A DNA stretch of 64,000 nt from Compostimonas suwonensis (lineage in GTDB: Bacteria; Actinomycetota; Actinomycetes; Actinomycetales; Microbacteriaceae), in the NCBI RefSeq assembly GCF_002797855.1, contig NZ_PGFB01000002.1, forward strand, positions 620,001 through 684,000, read 5' to 3'. Position numbers and translations under genes: made by a program. Positions 24,301-31,982 of this stretch are shown here, one piece after another (position 1 is the stretch's first letter; each line of letters begins with the position of its first letter). The notes beneath the pieces are model-generated. The model saw nothing but the letters and a program-made list of their open reading frames with translations. It did no database searches and was not told the origin of the DNA.

Positions 24301-26918
24301 GCCGACACCTGCACCTGGGCCTCGATCGTGTCGCCGGATGTCGCGGCAGCGGGTGCCGTGATGCTCACCGCGAGCTCGGCCGTGGCCGAATAGGTCTCGC
24401 CGGCCGTGGCCTCGAAGGTCACGACGTTGTCGTCGAGCGTGTACTCGACGGACTCGCCGTCGCCGTCGACCAGGTCGAAGAAGCCGGGCGTGAAGATCGC
24501 GCTGCTGACCTTGAGCTCACCGTCGGAGGCCGGGGTGATCGAGATCTCGCGGGCGGAGCCGCCCTGCCAGGTCGCACCGACCTCGACGTCGCCACGGGCC
24601 TTGAGCCCCTGGTACGAGCCGTCGGGCCAGGCCGAGGGCAGTGCGGGCAGCACGTCGATCGTGCCAGCGTGGCTCTGCAGCAGCATCTCGGCGATGCCGG
24701 AGGTGGCGCCGAAGTTGCCGTCGATCTGGAACGGCGGGTGGTCGTCCCACAGATTGTCGAGCGTGGAGCCCTTGAGCTGCTCGCTCAGCATCTTGTGCGA
24801 GCGGTCGCCGTCGAGCAGGCGCGCCCAGAAGTTGATCTTCCAGGCCTTGCTCCAGCCTGTTCCGCCGTCGCCGCGGTCGTTGAGCGAGATCTCGGCCGCA
24901 GCCGCGAACTCGGGCGTCTCGGCGGGCGAGATCTGGTTGCCCGGGAAGAGGCCCACGAGGTGGCTGACGTGGCGGTGCTGGTTGCCCTGCTGGTCCCAGT
25001 CCTCTTTCCACTCCTGCAGCTGGCCCCACTCGCCGATGCGCAGGCCCGGGTCGAGGTCGTCGAAGGTCGACGACAGCTCGTCGAGGAACTCCTCGTCGTC
25101 CTCCCCGAGGATCTGCGCAGCCTCAGTGGTCTGGTTCAGCAGCATCCAGACGATCTCCTGGGAGATGGATGCCCCGGCCGAGAACTCTCCCTGCTCGGGC
25201 GAGTAGCTCGGCGAGACGACGAGCTTGCCGTCGCGCGGGTCGACGACGAGGAAGTCGAACCAGAACTGGGCGATCGACTTCATCATCGGGTAGGCGCGCT
25301 CACGCAGGAACTCCTCGTCCTGGGTGAAGAGGTAGTGCTCGTAGTAGTGCTGCGCCAGCCAGGCGGCGGCGTCCGGCTGCCAGAACGACTGCGGGTACTC
25401 GTGCAGGCCGGTGAAGCCGTAGGGGTTGGTCTCGTTGCCGGTGACCCAGCCGCGGGCGCCGTACATCTCGCTCGCGGTCACGGTTCCGGGGTCGACCATC
25501 GAGTCGACGTAGTCGAAGTACGGCGCCGTCGTCTCACTGAGGTTGGTGGTCTCGGCCGGCCAGTAGTTCATCTGGAGGTTGATGTTGACGTGGTAGTCGG
25601 CATCCCACGGCGGGTTGTTGACGCGGTTCCAGACGCCCTGGAGGTTGGCGGGAAGCGAGCCGTCGCGCGAGGAGGAGATGAGCAGGTAGCGGCCGTACTG
25701 GAAATAGAGGGACTCGAGGGCGCGTGCGCTCACCGGGTCGATCGTTCCGCGGTACTGCGCGAGCAGCTCGTCGGTGGGGATGTTCGGCAGCTCGGCGCCG
25801 CCGAGGTCGAGCGATGCGCGGTCGAAGAGGCCCTTGTAGTCGGCCTCGTGGCGCTCCAGCAGGCTCGTGTAGCCCTTCGCCGCCGCGCCGTCCACCGCCG
25901 CGGTCACGGGGGTGTGCGGGTCGATGCCGTTGCGGTAGCCATTGTCGTAGTCCATCGCGAAGTCGGTCGCGGCGCTGAAGATCACGACTGCGGAGTCGGC
26001 GTTCGCGACGCTCACCCGGCCCTGCGGGCCCTGTTCGGTGCGGGTGCCGCCCTGGTTGAGCACCTGCACCTGCGATTCGAAGCGCAGGCCGTTGTTGAGC
26101 GTGCCCTTCGTCGTGATGCGGCCGGCCGCCGAGGTGTTGCTGACGCCGTTGCGGCCGTTCGGCAGGTCGAGGCGGGCGGTGAAGCCGACCTTGCCCGGCT
26201 GGTCGGCGGTGATGCGCATGACGATGACGTCGTCGGCCGCGCTCGCGAAGTACTCGCGGGTGTAGTGCACGCCGTCGCTCGTGAAGCTCGTCGTGACGAG
26301 CGACTCGCCGATGTCGAGGCCGCGGCGGTAGTCGGTGGCCGTGCCGAGGCCCGCCATGTCGACGTTGAGCTCGCCGAAGGTCTGGTACGAGCCGAAGTTG
26401 AGCTTGGGCGAGCCGAGCTTGTCGGCGACGACCTCCGCCGGGATGCCTTGAGTCGGGGAGCTGTTGATGAGGTCGCGGACCTCCTGCATGTCCTCCGGGC
26501 CGCGGTCGTCGGTCCAGTTGCCGTAGTTGTAGCCGCCGGGAGAGCCCGGGCCGCCCGTCCAGAGCGTCTTCTCGTTGAGCTGCAGCTTCTCGTTGACGAC
26601 TCCGCCGTAGACGACGGCGCCGAGTGCGCCGTTGCCGATCGGCAGCGCACGCTTCTCCCACTCGCGCTGGGCGTCGCCCGCGGTGGTGAGCGGCTCGTCG
26701 AACCACACCGTGTCGGGCTGGCCGGGGATGCGCTCGATGGCGTCGGCGGGTGCCGGCTCAGCGGCGGATGCCGTCTGCTGAACGACGATCGCGGGGAAGA
26801 GCATTGCGAGGCTCACCCCCACGGCCACTGCGGCGCGTCGGGCGCCGGCGAGCCGGCGACGCGGTGGAGCCGGCGGAGAGAGTCTATGAAAAGCATTGCG
26901 CTGCTCGGGACGGGTCAT
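21378..26918 (-). CDS. Giant multidomain GH95 alpha-L-fucosidase, probably cell-wall anchored
   Basis: 1846 residues from the ATG at 26918 (CTGGAGG upstream; the frame stays open further back but lacks a signal peptide). Order: signal peptide (about 20-52); GH95 catalytic region (about 55-840) with the hallmark HVNINLQMNYWPAE and FQIDGNFGATSG; an NEW3-like sandwich (843-956); two LamG/concanavalin-like domains (963-1172 and 1183-1386); three TIG/IPT domains (1393-1653); a Thr-Asp-Pro repeat linker (1653-1681); and a C-terminal IAATG motif, hydrophobic helix and RRRR tail, a class-E-type sorting signal. GH95 enzymes invert alpha-1,2-L-fucoside bonds of host glycans. It has its own promoter (27005-27033). 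Confidence 0.88.
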   Translation of the reverse strand: MTRPEQRNAFHRLSPPAPPRRRLAGARRAAVAVGVSLAMLFPAIVVQQTASAAEPAPADAIERIPGQPDTVWFDEPLTTAGDAQREWEKRALPIGNGALGAVVYGGVVNEKLQLNEKTLWTGGPGSPGGYNYGNWTDDRGPEDMQEVRDLINSSPTQGIPAEVVADKLGSPKLNFGSYQTFGELNVDMAGLGTATDYRRGLDIGESLVTTSFTSDGVHYTREYFASAADDVIVMRITADQPGKVGFTARLDLPNGRNGVSNTSAAGRITTKGTLNNGLRFESQVQVLNQGGTRTEQGPQGRVSVANADSAVVIFSAATDFAMDYDNGYRNGIDPHTPVTAAVDGAAAKGYTSLLERHEADYKGLFDRASLDLGGAELPNIPTDELLAQYRGTIDPVSARALESLYFQYGRYLLISSSRDGSLPANLQGVWNRVNNPPWDADYHVNINLQMNYWPAETTNLSETTAPYFDYVDSMVDPGTVTASEMYGARGWVTGNETNPYGFTGLHEYPQSFWQPDAAAWLAQHYYEHYLFTQDEEFLRERAYPMMKSIAQFWFDFLVVDPRDGKLVVSPSYSPEQGEFSAGASISQEIVWMLLNQTTEAAQILGEDDEEFLDELSSTFDDLDPGLRIGEWGQLQEWKEDWDQQGNQHRHVSHLVGLFPGNQISPAETPEFAAAAEISLNDRGDGGTGWSKAWKINFWARLLDGDRSHKMLSEQLKGSTLDNLWDDHPPFQIDGNFGATSGIAEMLLQSHAGTIDVLPALPSAWPDGSYQGLKARGDVEVGATWQGGSAREISITPASDGELKVSSAIFTPGFFDLVDGDGESVEYTLDDNVVTFEATAGETYSATAELAVSITAPAAATSGDTIEAQVQVSAIGTSAIEGGELAITLPTDVAPGVEGWSATPATIDLPTIAAGQSRTETISIHVGAGNEARQSPITATLTAGEASVSSTAVVSVKPPTPCAVPDPDGTLLAWDLGEDPLTDASGNGVIPRVQGTAGVVAEGPTGSAQQLGDSGYVTSTDPEALGYLEEATFAGEFTIDAGQNSYRRLFDTQPVGNDSEGILIDLTPSNNVRIITSGVGTTTNVVLPTGQWVNLAVTIDTAGLITVYVNGVANAGNTISSYKAINACAERTFHVGANRGGGERQKGLVDRVAVFPKALSAQEIADWQGIAFGETPRCETPAPEGTLLAWDLGESPLTDASGRDLTPTVTGAGAVLAEGPTGSSQALDGSTYISSPVTHLGLLPSASFAAEVTIASGQDSHRRLFDFQPDSTNWDGILIDTRPNNELRVITAGAEPVHTGVILPTDTWVDLVLVIAETGAMTAYVDGVAHEAGTIPDYEAIDGCNERPIRFAADQGGNQRQRGAVDRIAIFPTALTAEQAADWQTLAFGEEPEPQPAEVTSITPDSGTVDGGTAVTITGTGFEGATGALFGTAPGTSFTVVSDTQITVASPPHAVGDVELVVLHPEGDSDPVSYNYEANPVEPEPAVVSGIEPATGTVDGGTVVTVTGTGFEGATTASFGTATGTAFTVVSDTRITVTSPAHAAGEVEFVVHHPEGDSEPVSYTYEANPLVPAVVSGIAPEKGSVDGGTVVTVTGTGFEGATGVEFDGTAGTAFTVVSDTRITVASPAHAAGQVELVVLHPEGDSEPVSFLYEADPTDPTDPTDPTDPTDPTDPTDPTDPTDPTDPGQPSEPGSPVGDDELTSATEGGIDAPDNAPAGSQIVVVVGAERAGQWVSVWLHSDPAHLGWHQVDANGYIGVTLPLDVTGAHRLVVLDADGAVIGWKWITLTDGTANPGTGGGSAIAATGVDLTTGLSLALLILVAGVAVLVVRRRRVREDSTGDGGSTLR
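21865..21960 (-). repeat. Minisatellite encoding a Thr-Asp-Pro linker
   Basis: About ten tandem 9-base units, partly alternating as 18-base pairs (GGGTCCGTGGGATCCGTC type), encode TDP repeats between the last TIG domain and the C-terminal domain of the GH95 protein. Such tracts vary in length by slippage and would change reach from the wall. This is not a CRISPR: there are no spacers. Confidence 0.85.
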
Positions 26919-26960
26919 CGTTGGCCTCCAGGGCATCAGGACGTCGTTGTTACCTGACTT

Positions 26961-27033
26961 CCGAGGTCGGAGCGGATGAGCGCAGACCTCGGATGTTTGA
27001 AGCCATGTAATCATCAATTGTTTCGCTAGTCAA
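26961..27033 (-). promoter_or_regulatory. Promoter and 5' hairpin of the GH95 gene
   Basis: On the minus strand TTGACT (27033-27028) and TTACAT (27010-27005) are 17 bases apart, a good housekeeping promoter. The transcript would start near 26998 and immediately contain CCGAGGTC (26992-26985), 16 bases, GACCTCGG (26968-26961), an 8-bp inverted repeat. At +6 to +37 this is the right place for a LacI-type repressor site, or it is a 5' stem protecting the mRNA. Confidence 0.6.
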
Positions 27034-27135
27034 CATATCGACCGAATCGTCCCGCAGCGAGGTCGAGGCCAGGTCGACGGCGGGCCCGACGCGAGAGGGC
27101 GGACGCCGTCGGAATCCTCCGAGGGGTGCGGAACG

Positions 27136-27897
27136 TCAGGACGAGTGCGTGACGAGCGTGACGAGACGCAGGGGGTCGCCGCCCCAGTAGCACGTCTGCA
27201 GGATGACGTCGGCGACGAGGCCGGCGGTCGCCGTGTCCGCCCGGTCGCCCGCGTGGGCGTCGCGGCTGCCCGTGACGAGGTACTCGCCGTCGAGGTCCGT
27301 GCCCGCGAGGTGCACCAGATCGCCCGGCTGCATGTCGAGCACGATCGCCCCGTCGCAATAGTTGTGCGCGCCGACGATCGGCGCGACCGCTCCGACGTCC
27401 ATCCGCACCCACTGGCAGCGGTCGAGCTCGGTCTGATAGCCGCGGGTCGCGATCCGGATGTTCCACTCCCCCGTGCGCGGAAGCTGGTTCGGCGCCGTCG
27501 CGGGTGGCGTGGCCGGCGCCTGGGGGTCCTGGCCGGCGAAGACCTGCGCGGGGTCGTGCGCGGGATCCTGCGCCTGGCCCTGCCCTTCGTCGGGTGCTGC
27601 CGGGGCCTGATCCGAGGGGGCCGGCGCGTCGGCGGGTGGTGCGGCGGGGTCGGCCGGCGCGGCGGGTGCCGCCGCGGCATCCTGGGCCGGAACCGGCAGC
27701 GGTGGTTGCGAGATGAGAGGAAGGGCTGCGGCCGCTTCGGGCTGCGGCGCGGTGACGGCCGACCAGACGATGCCGGTCACGGCGAGGATCACGAGGAGGC
27801 TCAGCGAGACCCGTCGCGCCAGCCGGCCAGCACGACCTTGGCGGTGGTATGCGGCGAAGACATCCGTTGTCTCTGGGGTACGGCGCACGATCGTCAC
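27136..27897 (-). CDS. Putative divergent sortase-fold membrane protein
   Basis: 253 residues: a basic head, one membrane helix (about 28-50), a Pro/Ala-rich stalk (52-138) and an extracytoplasmic domain of 115 residues. His178 (VGAHNYCDG), Cys236 (VILQTCYWGG) and Arg244 (DPLRLV) occur in the order and with the Cys-to-Arg spacing of the sortase triad, and PGDLVHL matches the beta-strand before the catalytic Cys. Overall identity to known sortases is low, so this is inferred. It lies next to the GH95 protein that ends in a sorting signal, a plausible substrate. Confidence 0.55.
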   Translation of the reverse strand: MTIVRRTPETTDVFAAYHRQGRAGRLARRVSLSLLVILAVTGIVWSAVTAPQPEAAAALPLISQPPLPVPAQDAAAAPAAPADPAAPPADAPAPSDQAPAAPDEGQGQAQDPAHDPAQVFAGQDPQAPATPPATAPNQLPRTGEWNIRIATRGYQTELDRCQWVRMDVGAVAPIVGAHNYCDGAIVLDMQPGDLVHLAGTDLDGEYLVTGSRDAHAGDRADTATAGLVADVILQTCYWGGDPLRLVTLVTHSS

Positions 27898-27913
27898 CCC
27901 CTCCGGGCGGGAT

Positions 27914-28144
27914 TCAGTCGACGAGGCGCAGGTGCGGAGGCGGCGGGCGTCGTCGTCGCGGACTCGGCGGGGAGTCGAGCTGCCACATGATCTCGAGCGG
28001 CGTCACGAACGATCCGAAGATCGCGCTCGTCTCCGTCTTGCGCTCCGCTATCCGACGGAACAGGCCGCTCACCCTCGAGCGTCTCACGTACGGTATGCGC
28101 TTGGACGGCCTGCCGTCCGAACGCCTGTCTCTTCGCATGACCAT
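27914..28144 (-). CDS. Small basic hypothetical protein
   Basis: 76 residues, Arg-rich, ending in a proline/arginine run (SPPSPRRRRPPPPH). It fits in the gap between the transglycosylase gene (stop side at 28185) and the sortase-like gene (start 27897) on the same strand, which supports it, but the ribosome binding site is weak and no homologous family is evident to me. Low-complexity composition makes a chance open frame possible. Confidence 0.35.
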   Translation of the reverse strand: MVMRRDRRSDGRPSKRIPYVRRSRVSGLFRRIAERKTETSAIFGSFVTPLEIMWQLDSPPSPRRRRPPPPHLRLVD

Positions 28145-28184
28145 GGTGCGCCCGCCCCCGCGTTCTCGTGTTCGTCATGAAATG

Positions 28185-29003
28185 TCATCCCTGAGCGAGC
28201 CGTGCGTACTCGTTCGCCATGGCGGCGATCGAGTCCACATAGCTGTCGAGGTGGTTGTAGCTGAAGACGGCCCCCCGCCATCCGTCAGCCGTGGACATGT
28301 CTCCGCCGTGACAGAGGTAACGCCCGGCGGCGAGCGCCGCGTCGTCGATCTGGTGCGGGTCGTCGACCCCGTCGCCGTTGCCGTCGGCGCCCCATTGCGC
28401 CCACGTCGACGGGATGAACTGCAGGGGGCCGACCGCGCGATCCCAAGCGGTGTCGCCGTCCCAGCTGCCGCCGTCGCTGTCGGCGATCGCCGCCGTGTCG
28501 CCGCCGTCGAGCACGGGGCCGAGGATCTCCGGCACCGCGCGCCCCGAGGCGTCGATGCTCGCGCCGTCGTGGGTCCCGTGCCCCGACTCGATGTCGCCGA
28601 TGCCCGCGAGCGTCGTCCAGCCGATCCGGCAGTCCGGCTGCTCTGTGGCGAGCTGCAGCGACGCCCCCGCGTAGGCCTGCACGGCGCGCTGCGGGATGCC
28701 GGTCGCCGCGGACACTCGGGCGACCCACTCGGGCGCGGCGAGCTGTGCGATCGCGGGGCCGAGAGTGCGCACGCCGCCTTCGGCCGCGGCCGCGGCATCC
28801 GATGCCGGCTGGAGTTGCGGCTGCAGCAGGGGCTGCTGGAGGCCCACGCTGCCGTCCGGGTTCGGCACGCTCTGCGCCGCGCCGGGCACCATGAAGCCCG
28901 GGGCGTCTCGGCCGGAGTCGAGCCAGAGATTCCCGAGCCAGACGAGCAGGCCCGCGCCGAGCACGAACGCGGCGATCACGAGGCTGCGACGGGTGGCGCT
29001 CAC
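28185..29003 (-). CDS. Secreted lytic murein transglycosylase-like protein
   Basis: 272 residues from a GTG at 29003 overlapping the kinase stop (GTGA). A membrane helix or signal anchor (about 8-28) is followed by a linker and an SLT-type domain: GIGDIESGHG carries the catalytic Glu, with AVGPLQFIPSTWAQWGADGNGDG and YLCHGGD further on. It would cut peptidoglycan glycan strands. Coupling to a PASTA kinase, which binds muropeptides, fits a cell-wall homeostasis pair at the end of the pst/surface gene cluster. Confidence 0.85.
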   Translation of the reverse strand: MSATRRSLVIAAFVLGAGLLVWLGNLWLDSGRDAPGFMVPGAAQSVPNPDGSVGLQQPLLQPQLQPASDAAAAAEGGVRTLGPAIAQLAAPEWVARVSAATGIPQRAVQAYAGASLQLATEQPDCRIGWTTLAGIGDIESGHGTHDGASIDASGRAVPEILGPVLDGGDTAAIADSDGGSWDGDTAWDRAVGPLQFIPSTWAQWGADGNGDGVDDPHQIDDAALAAGRYLCHGGDMSTADGWRGAVFSYNHLDSYVDSIAAMANEYARLAQG

Positions 29004-30808
29004 CGGGCTCCTCCGCCGCCGCCGTCGTCCGGATCGGGCGCGTCCGATGGGCCCGTCGTGGGCACCGGGGTCGGCGTCGAGGTGCTCGGAAGCGGCTCGA
29101 CGAGCACGGCGTAGACCGTCGTGCCGAGTCGCAGCACCGCTCCGGCGCTCGGCTGGGTGTTCGAGACCGCCGGGCTCGTCGCATCCGCCCGCTTCCAGAC
29201 CTCGAAGCTCGCCGTGAAGCCCTCCGACTCGAGCAGCGCGGTCGCCGCCGCCCGATCGAGGCCGACGACGTCGGGCACGGCATTGGCTCCGGATGCGACG
29301 GTGAGGTGCACAAAAGCCCCCGGCTCGAGCGAGGCGCCCGCTGCCGGCTCGCTCCACAGGATCGTGTCGGCGGGCTGCGGGGATTCGAGACGGTCGATCG
29401 AGCCGACCGTGAACCCCGCATCGCTCAGGGCGCGACGCGCTTCGTCGAGTGTGCTGCCGAGCTCGGGAACCGTCGCGACGGCCGGTGCGGGTGGGGCGGT
29501 CGGGGTGGGCGTCGCGGTCGGCTGCGGAGTGGGCGGCGAGCTGTCGACGACGGGCTCGACGATCGGCGCGCTCGTGGCGGGCGGATCGGCGACGGCGGGA
29601 TTCTGGGAGGCGCCCCAGCCCCACAGCAGTGCCGCTCCGACTCCGATCGCGAGCACGAAGACGAGAACGGCGACCCCGGCCTGCCGCGGCGCCGCGCTCG
29701 CCGCCGGAACCTCGGCGGGTGCCTGCGGCACGAGATAGTCGGGAGGCCGAGTGCTCGCGCGGCCCGACATCACCTGGGTGCGCGACTCGCTCGACGGTGA
29801 GTAGATGGCGGTGCCCGCCTCGCGCAGCCCGGCGTCATCCGCCTCGGCATCCCGTTCGAGGTCTCTCTCGATGAAGGCCTCCGGCAGCGCCTGGTGCAGC
29901 GCCGTGCGGAACGATTCGGCATGGGGATACCGTGCGGCGGGTTCTTTGCGCATCGCCCGGGTGACGACGCGGTCGAGCGACCGCGGGAGGCCGATACGGC
30001 GGGCGGAGGGCACGGGCGGCGGGGCCGAGACGTGCGCCTGCATGACCTGGCGGGTGGTCTCCCGCAGGTAGGGCGTGCGAGCGGTGAGCAGGAAGTAGAG
30101 CAGCGCACCGACCTGGTAGATGTCTCCGCGTTCGTCCACGGTGTCGCCCATGGCCTGCTCGGGCGACATGTAGTGCGCGTTGCCGATGACCCCTGCGGCC
30201 GGCGCTGCGCCGTCGGCAGGGGTCGCGGTGCCGGAGAGCAGCACGTCGGATCCGAGTGTGCTGCGGCCCGCGGCATCCGCGAGACCGAAGTCGACGAGTC
30301 GCACGTTCGCGACGGCGACGCCGCTCTCCACCCCGTCGAGCAGCACGTTGCTCGGCGACACGTCGCGGTGCACGATGCCGAGCGCGTGGGCCGCCGACAG
30401 CGCTCGCAGCACCCCGTCGATGACGACCACTGCGTCGTTCGGCGAGAACGCCCCGCGTTCGTCGACGATCTCGGAGAGGCTCGACCCCCGGGCGAGGTCG
30501 AAGGCGATCCAGGCCATCGTCATGCCGCCGCCGTCGTGCACCCCCATACCCCGCACGGCGGCCACGTTCTCGTGATGCAGCGGTTGCGCGGCACGAGCCT
30601 CGCGGAAGAACGCCTCACGCGCCGCCTCGTCGAGCGAGAGGTGCGGGTGCAGCACTTTCACGGCGACCGCGCGATCGTGCTCCGCCTCCGCCTTCAGATC
30701 GTCGGCCACGAACACCGATGCCGAACCGCCGACGCCCAGAAGGTCGCCCAGGCGGTATCGCCCACCCAGCAGGTCTGCCGGGGGTTCGGGGTTCGGGGTG
30801 TCTGACAT
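29000..30808 (-). CDS. PASTA-domain Ser/Thr protein kinase (PknB-like)
   Basis: 602 residues. Kinase domain 1-300: glycine loop GVGGSASVF, VAVKVLH lysine, HRDVSPSNVLL catalytic loop, VDFGLAD and MSPEQAMG. A juxtamembrane stretch leads to one membrane helix (about 375-397), a Pro/Thr-rich linker and two PASTA domains (VPELGSTLDEARRALSDAGF and VPDVVGLDRAAATALLESEGF). The catalytic loop has HRDVSPSN where HRDxKPxN is usual: the conserved Lys is replaced by Ser, which may weaken phosphotransfer. It begins 9 bases after the pstB stop, so it is probably co-transcribed. Confidence 0.9.
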   Translation of the reverse strand: MSDTPNPEPPADLLGGRYRLGDLLGVGGSASVFVADDLKAEAEHDRAVAVKVLHPHLSLDEAAREAFFREARAAQPLHHENVAAVRGMGVHDGGGMTMAWIAFDLARGSSLSEIVDERGAFSPNDAVVVIDGVLRALSAAHALGIVHRDVSPSNVLLDGVESGVAVANVRLVDFGLADAAGRSTLGSDVLLSGTATPADGAAPAAGVIGNAHYMSPEQAMGDTVDERGDIYQVGALLYFLLTARTPYLRETTRQVMQAHVSAPPPVPSARRIGLPRSLDRVVTRAMRKEPAARYPHAESFRTALHQALPEAFIERDLERDAEADDAGLREAGTAIYSPSSESRTQVMSGRASTRPPDYLVPQAPAEVPAASAAPRQAGVAVLVFVLAIGVGAALLWGWGASQNPAVADPPATSAPIVEPVVDSSPPTPQPTATPTPTAPPAPAVATVPELGSTLDEARRALSDAGFTVGSIDRLESPQPADTILWSEPAAGASLEPGAFVHLTVASGANAVPDVVGLDRAAATALLESEGFTASFEVWKRADATSPAVSNTQPSAGAVLRLGTTVYAVLVEPLPSTSTPTPVPTTGPSDAPDPDDGGGGGAR

Positions 30809-30817
30809 GGGCTGTGG

Positions 30818-31927
30818 TTATCCGAAGCGGCCGTTGACGTAGTCGAAGGTGCGCTCGTCCTGTGGCTCGCTGAACATCGCCTCGGTCTCGCCGTGCTCGA
30901 CGATGACTCCGGGGGTGCCTTGCGAGGCGAGGAAGAACGCGCAGTTCTGAGAGACCCGCTGGGCCTGCTGCATGTTGTGGGTGACGATGACGATCGTCAC
31001 CTCCTTCTGCAGTTCGATCATGGTCTCTTCGATGACACGAGTGGAGGTCGGGTCGAGTGCCGAACAGGGCTCGTCCATCAATAGCACCCGCGGTTGTACA
31101 GCAAGCGAACGGGCGATGCACAAACGTTGCTGCTGCCCGCCGGAGAGGCCGCCGCCGGGGTTGCGCAGACGGTCCTTGACCTCTTTCCAGAGCCCGGCTC
31201 GAATGAGGCTCGACTCGACGAGCATGTCCTTCTCATCGCGTGACGCGCGGATGCCGGTGAGCTTGAGCCCCGCGATGACGTTGTCGTAGATCGACATCGC
31301 CGGGAAGGGGTTGGGCTTCTGGAAGACCATGCCGATGGCGCGTCGGGCGTCGGTGAGCTTCTTGCTCGCGTCGTAGATGTCCTGCCCGTCGATGAGCACC
31401 TCTCCGGCGAGGGAGGCGGTGGGCACGAGCTCGTGCATGCGGTTGAGGATGCGCAGGAAGGTCGACTTGCCGCAGCCGGAGGGCCCGATGAGGGCCGTGA
31501 CCTGCCCGGCCTCCATGGTGAGGGAGACGTGGTCGAGCACCTTGTGGTCGCCGAACCACGCCGAGATGTTATGGGCTTCGAGCATGGCGAGCTGCCCGGC
31601 CGCGGCGACCGCTGCGGGAGCGGCGACCCGTGCGGCGGCGATCTCGGCCTCGGCGTCGGCCGAGCTCGTGGCGTCGGGTTTCTCGGCCCCCTCGGCCTTC
31701 TCCGAGGCGGCGATGGGAGCCTCGACGGTCGTGATGTCGCTGCCGGCGGGTGTCTCGACGGCTGACGGTTCGGCCTCGATGGGCGTCTCCACCGTCGTGA
31801 TGTCGCTCGCGTCGACGGGTGTCTCGGCGGGTGTCTCGACAGTCGTGATGTCGGCGGGGAACGCGGCCGGACCGTGCACGATCGTGATGTCGCTGTCTCG
31901 CGCCGTGGCGTCGGATGTCGTTGTCAT
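30818..31927 (-). CDS. pstB: Phosphate ABC transporter ATPase PstB with a repetitive N-terminal extension
   Basis: 369 residues; ordinary PstB proteins are about 255. The ABC domain runs from about residue 115: Walker A GPSGCGKS (148-155), NPGGGLSGGQQQRL signature, LLMDEPCSALDP Walker B and a VTHNMQQAQRVS switch. The first 114 residues are acidic and disordered, with ITTVETP or ITTVEAP repeated at about 27, 43 and 65. Third-position G/C stays high through the extension, so it is probably translated, although a start at Met115 would yield a normal PstB. It energises phosphate uptake with PstC/PstA. Confidence 0.9.
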   Translation of the reverse strand: MTTTSDATARDSDITIVHGPAAFPADITTVETPAETPVDASDITTVETPIEAEPSAVETPAGSDITTVEAPIAASEKAEGAEKPDATSSADAEAEIAAARVAAPAAVAAAGQLAMLEAHNISAWFGDHKVLDHVSLTMEAGQVTALIGPSGCGKSTFLRILNRMHELVPTASLAGEVLIDGQDIYDASKKLTDARRAIGMVFQKPNPFPAMSIYDNVIAGLKLTGIRASRDEKDMLVESSLIRAGLWKEVKDRLRNPGGGLSGGQQQRLCIARSLAVQPRVLLMDEPCSALDPTSTRVIEETMIELQKEVTIVIVTHNMQQAQRVSQNCAFFLASQGTPGVIVEHGETEAMFSEPQDERTFDYVNGRFG

Positions 31928-31982
31928 GGGTTCCGTTCGGTCTGTGCTGGAAGTGCGGAGGCGTCCGTGGGGCGGGCGCGGG

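Noticed and set aside
21354-26957. 1867-codon open frame antisense to the GH95 gene, and a similar 1170-codon frame at 50197-53709
   Set aside because: Shadows of long high-GC genes; valine/arginine low-complexity translation, no start signals, no domains.
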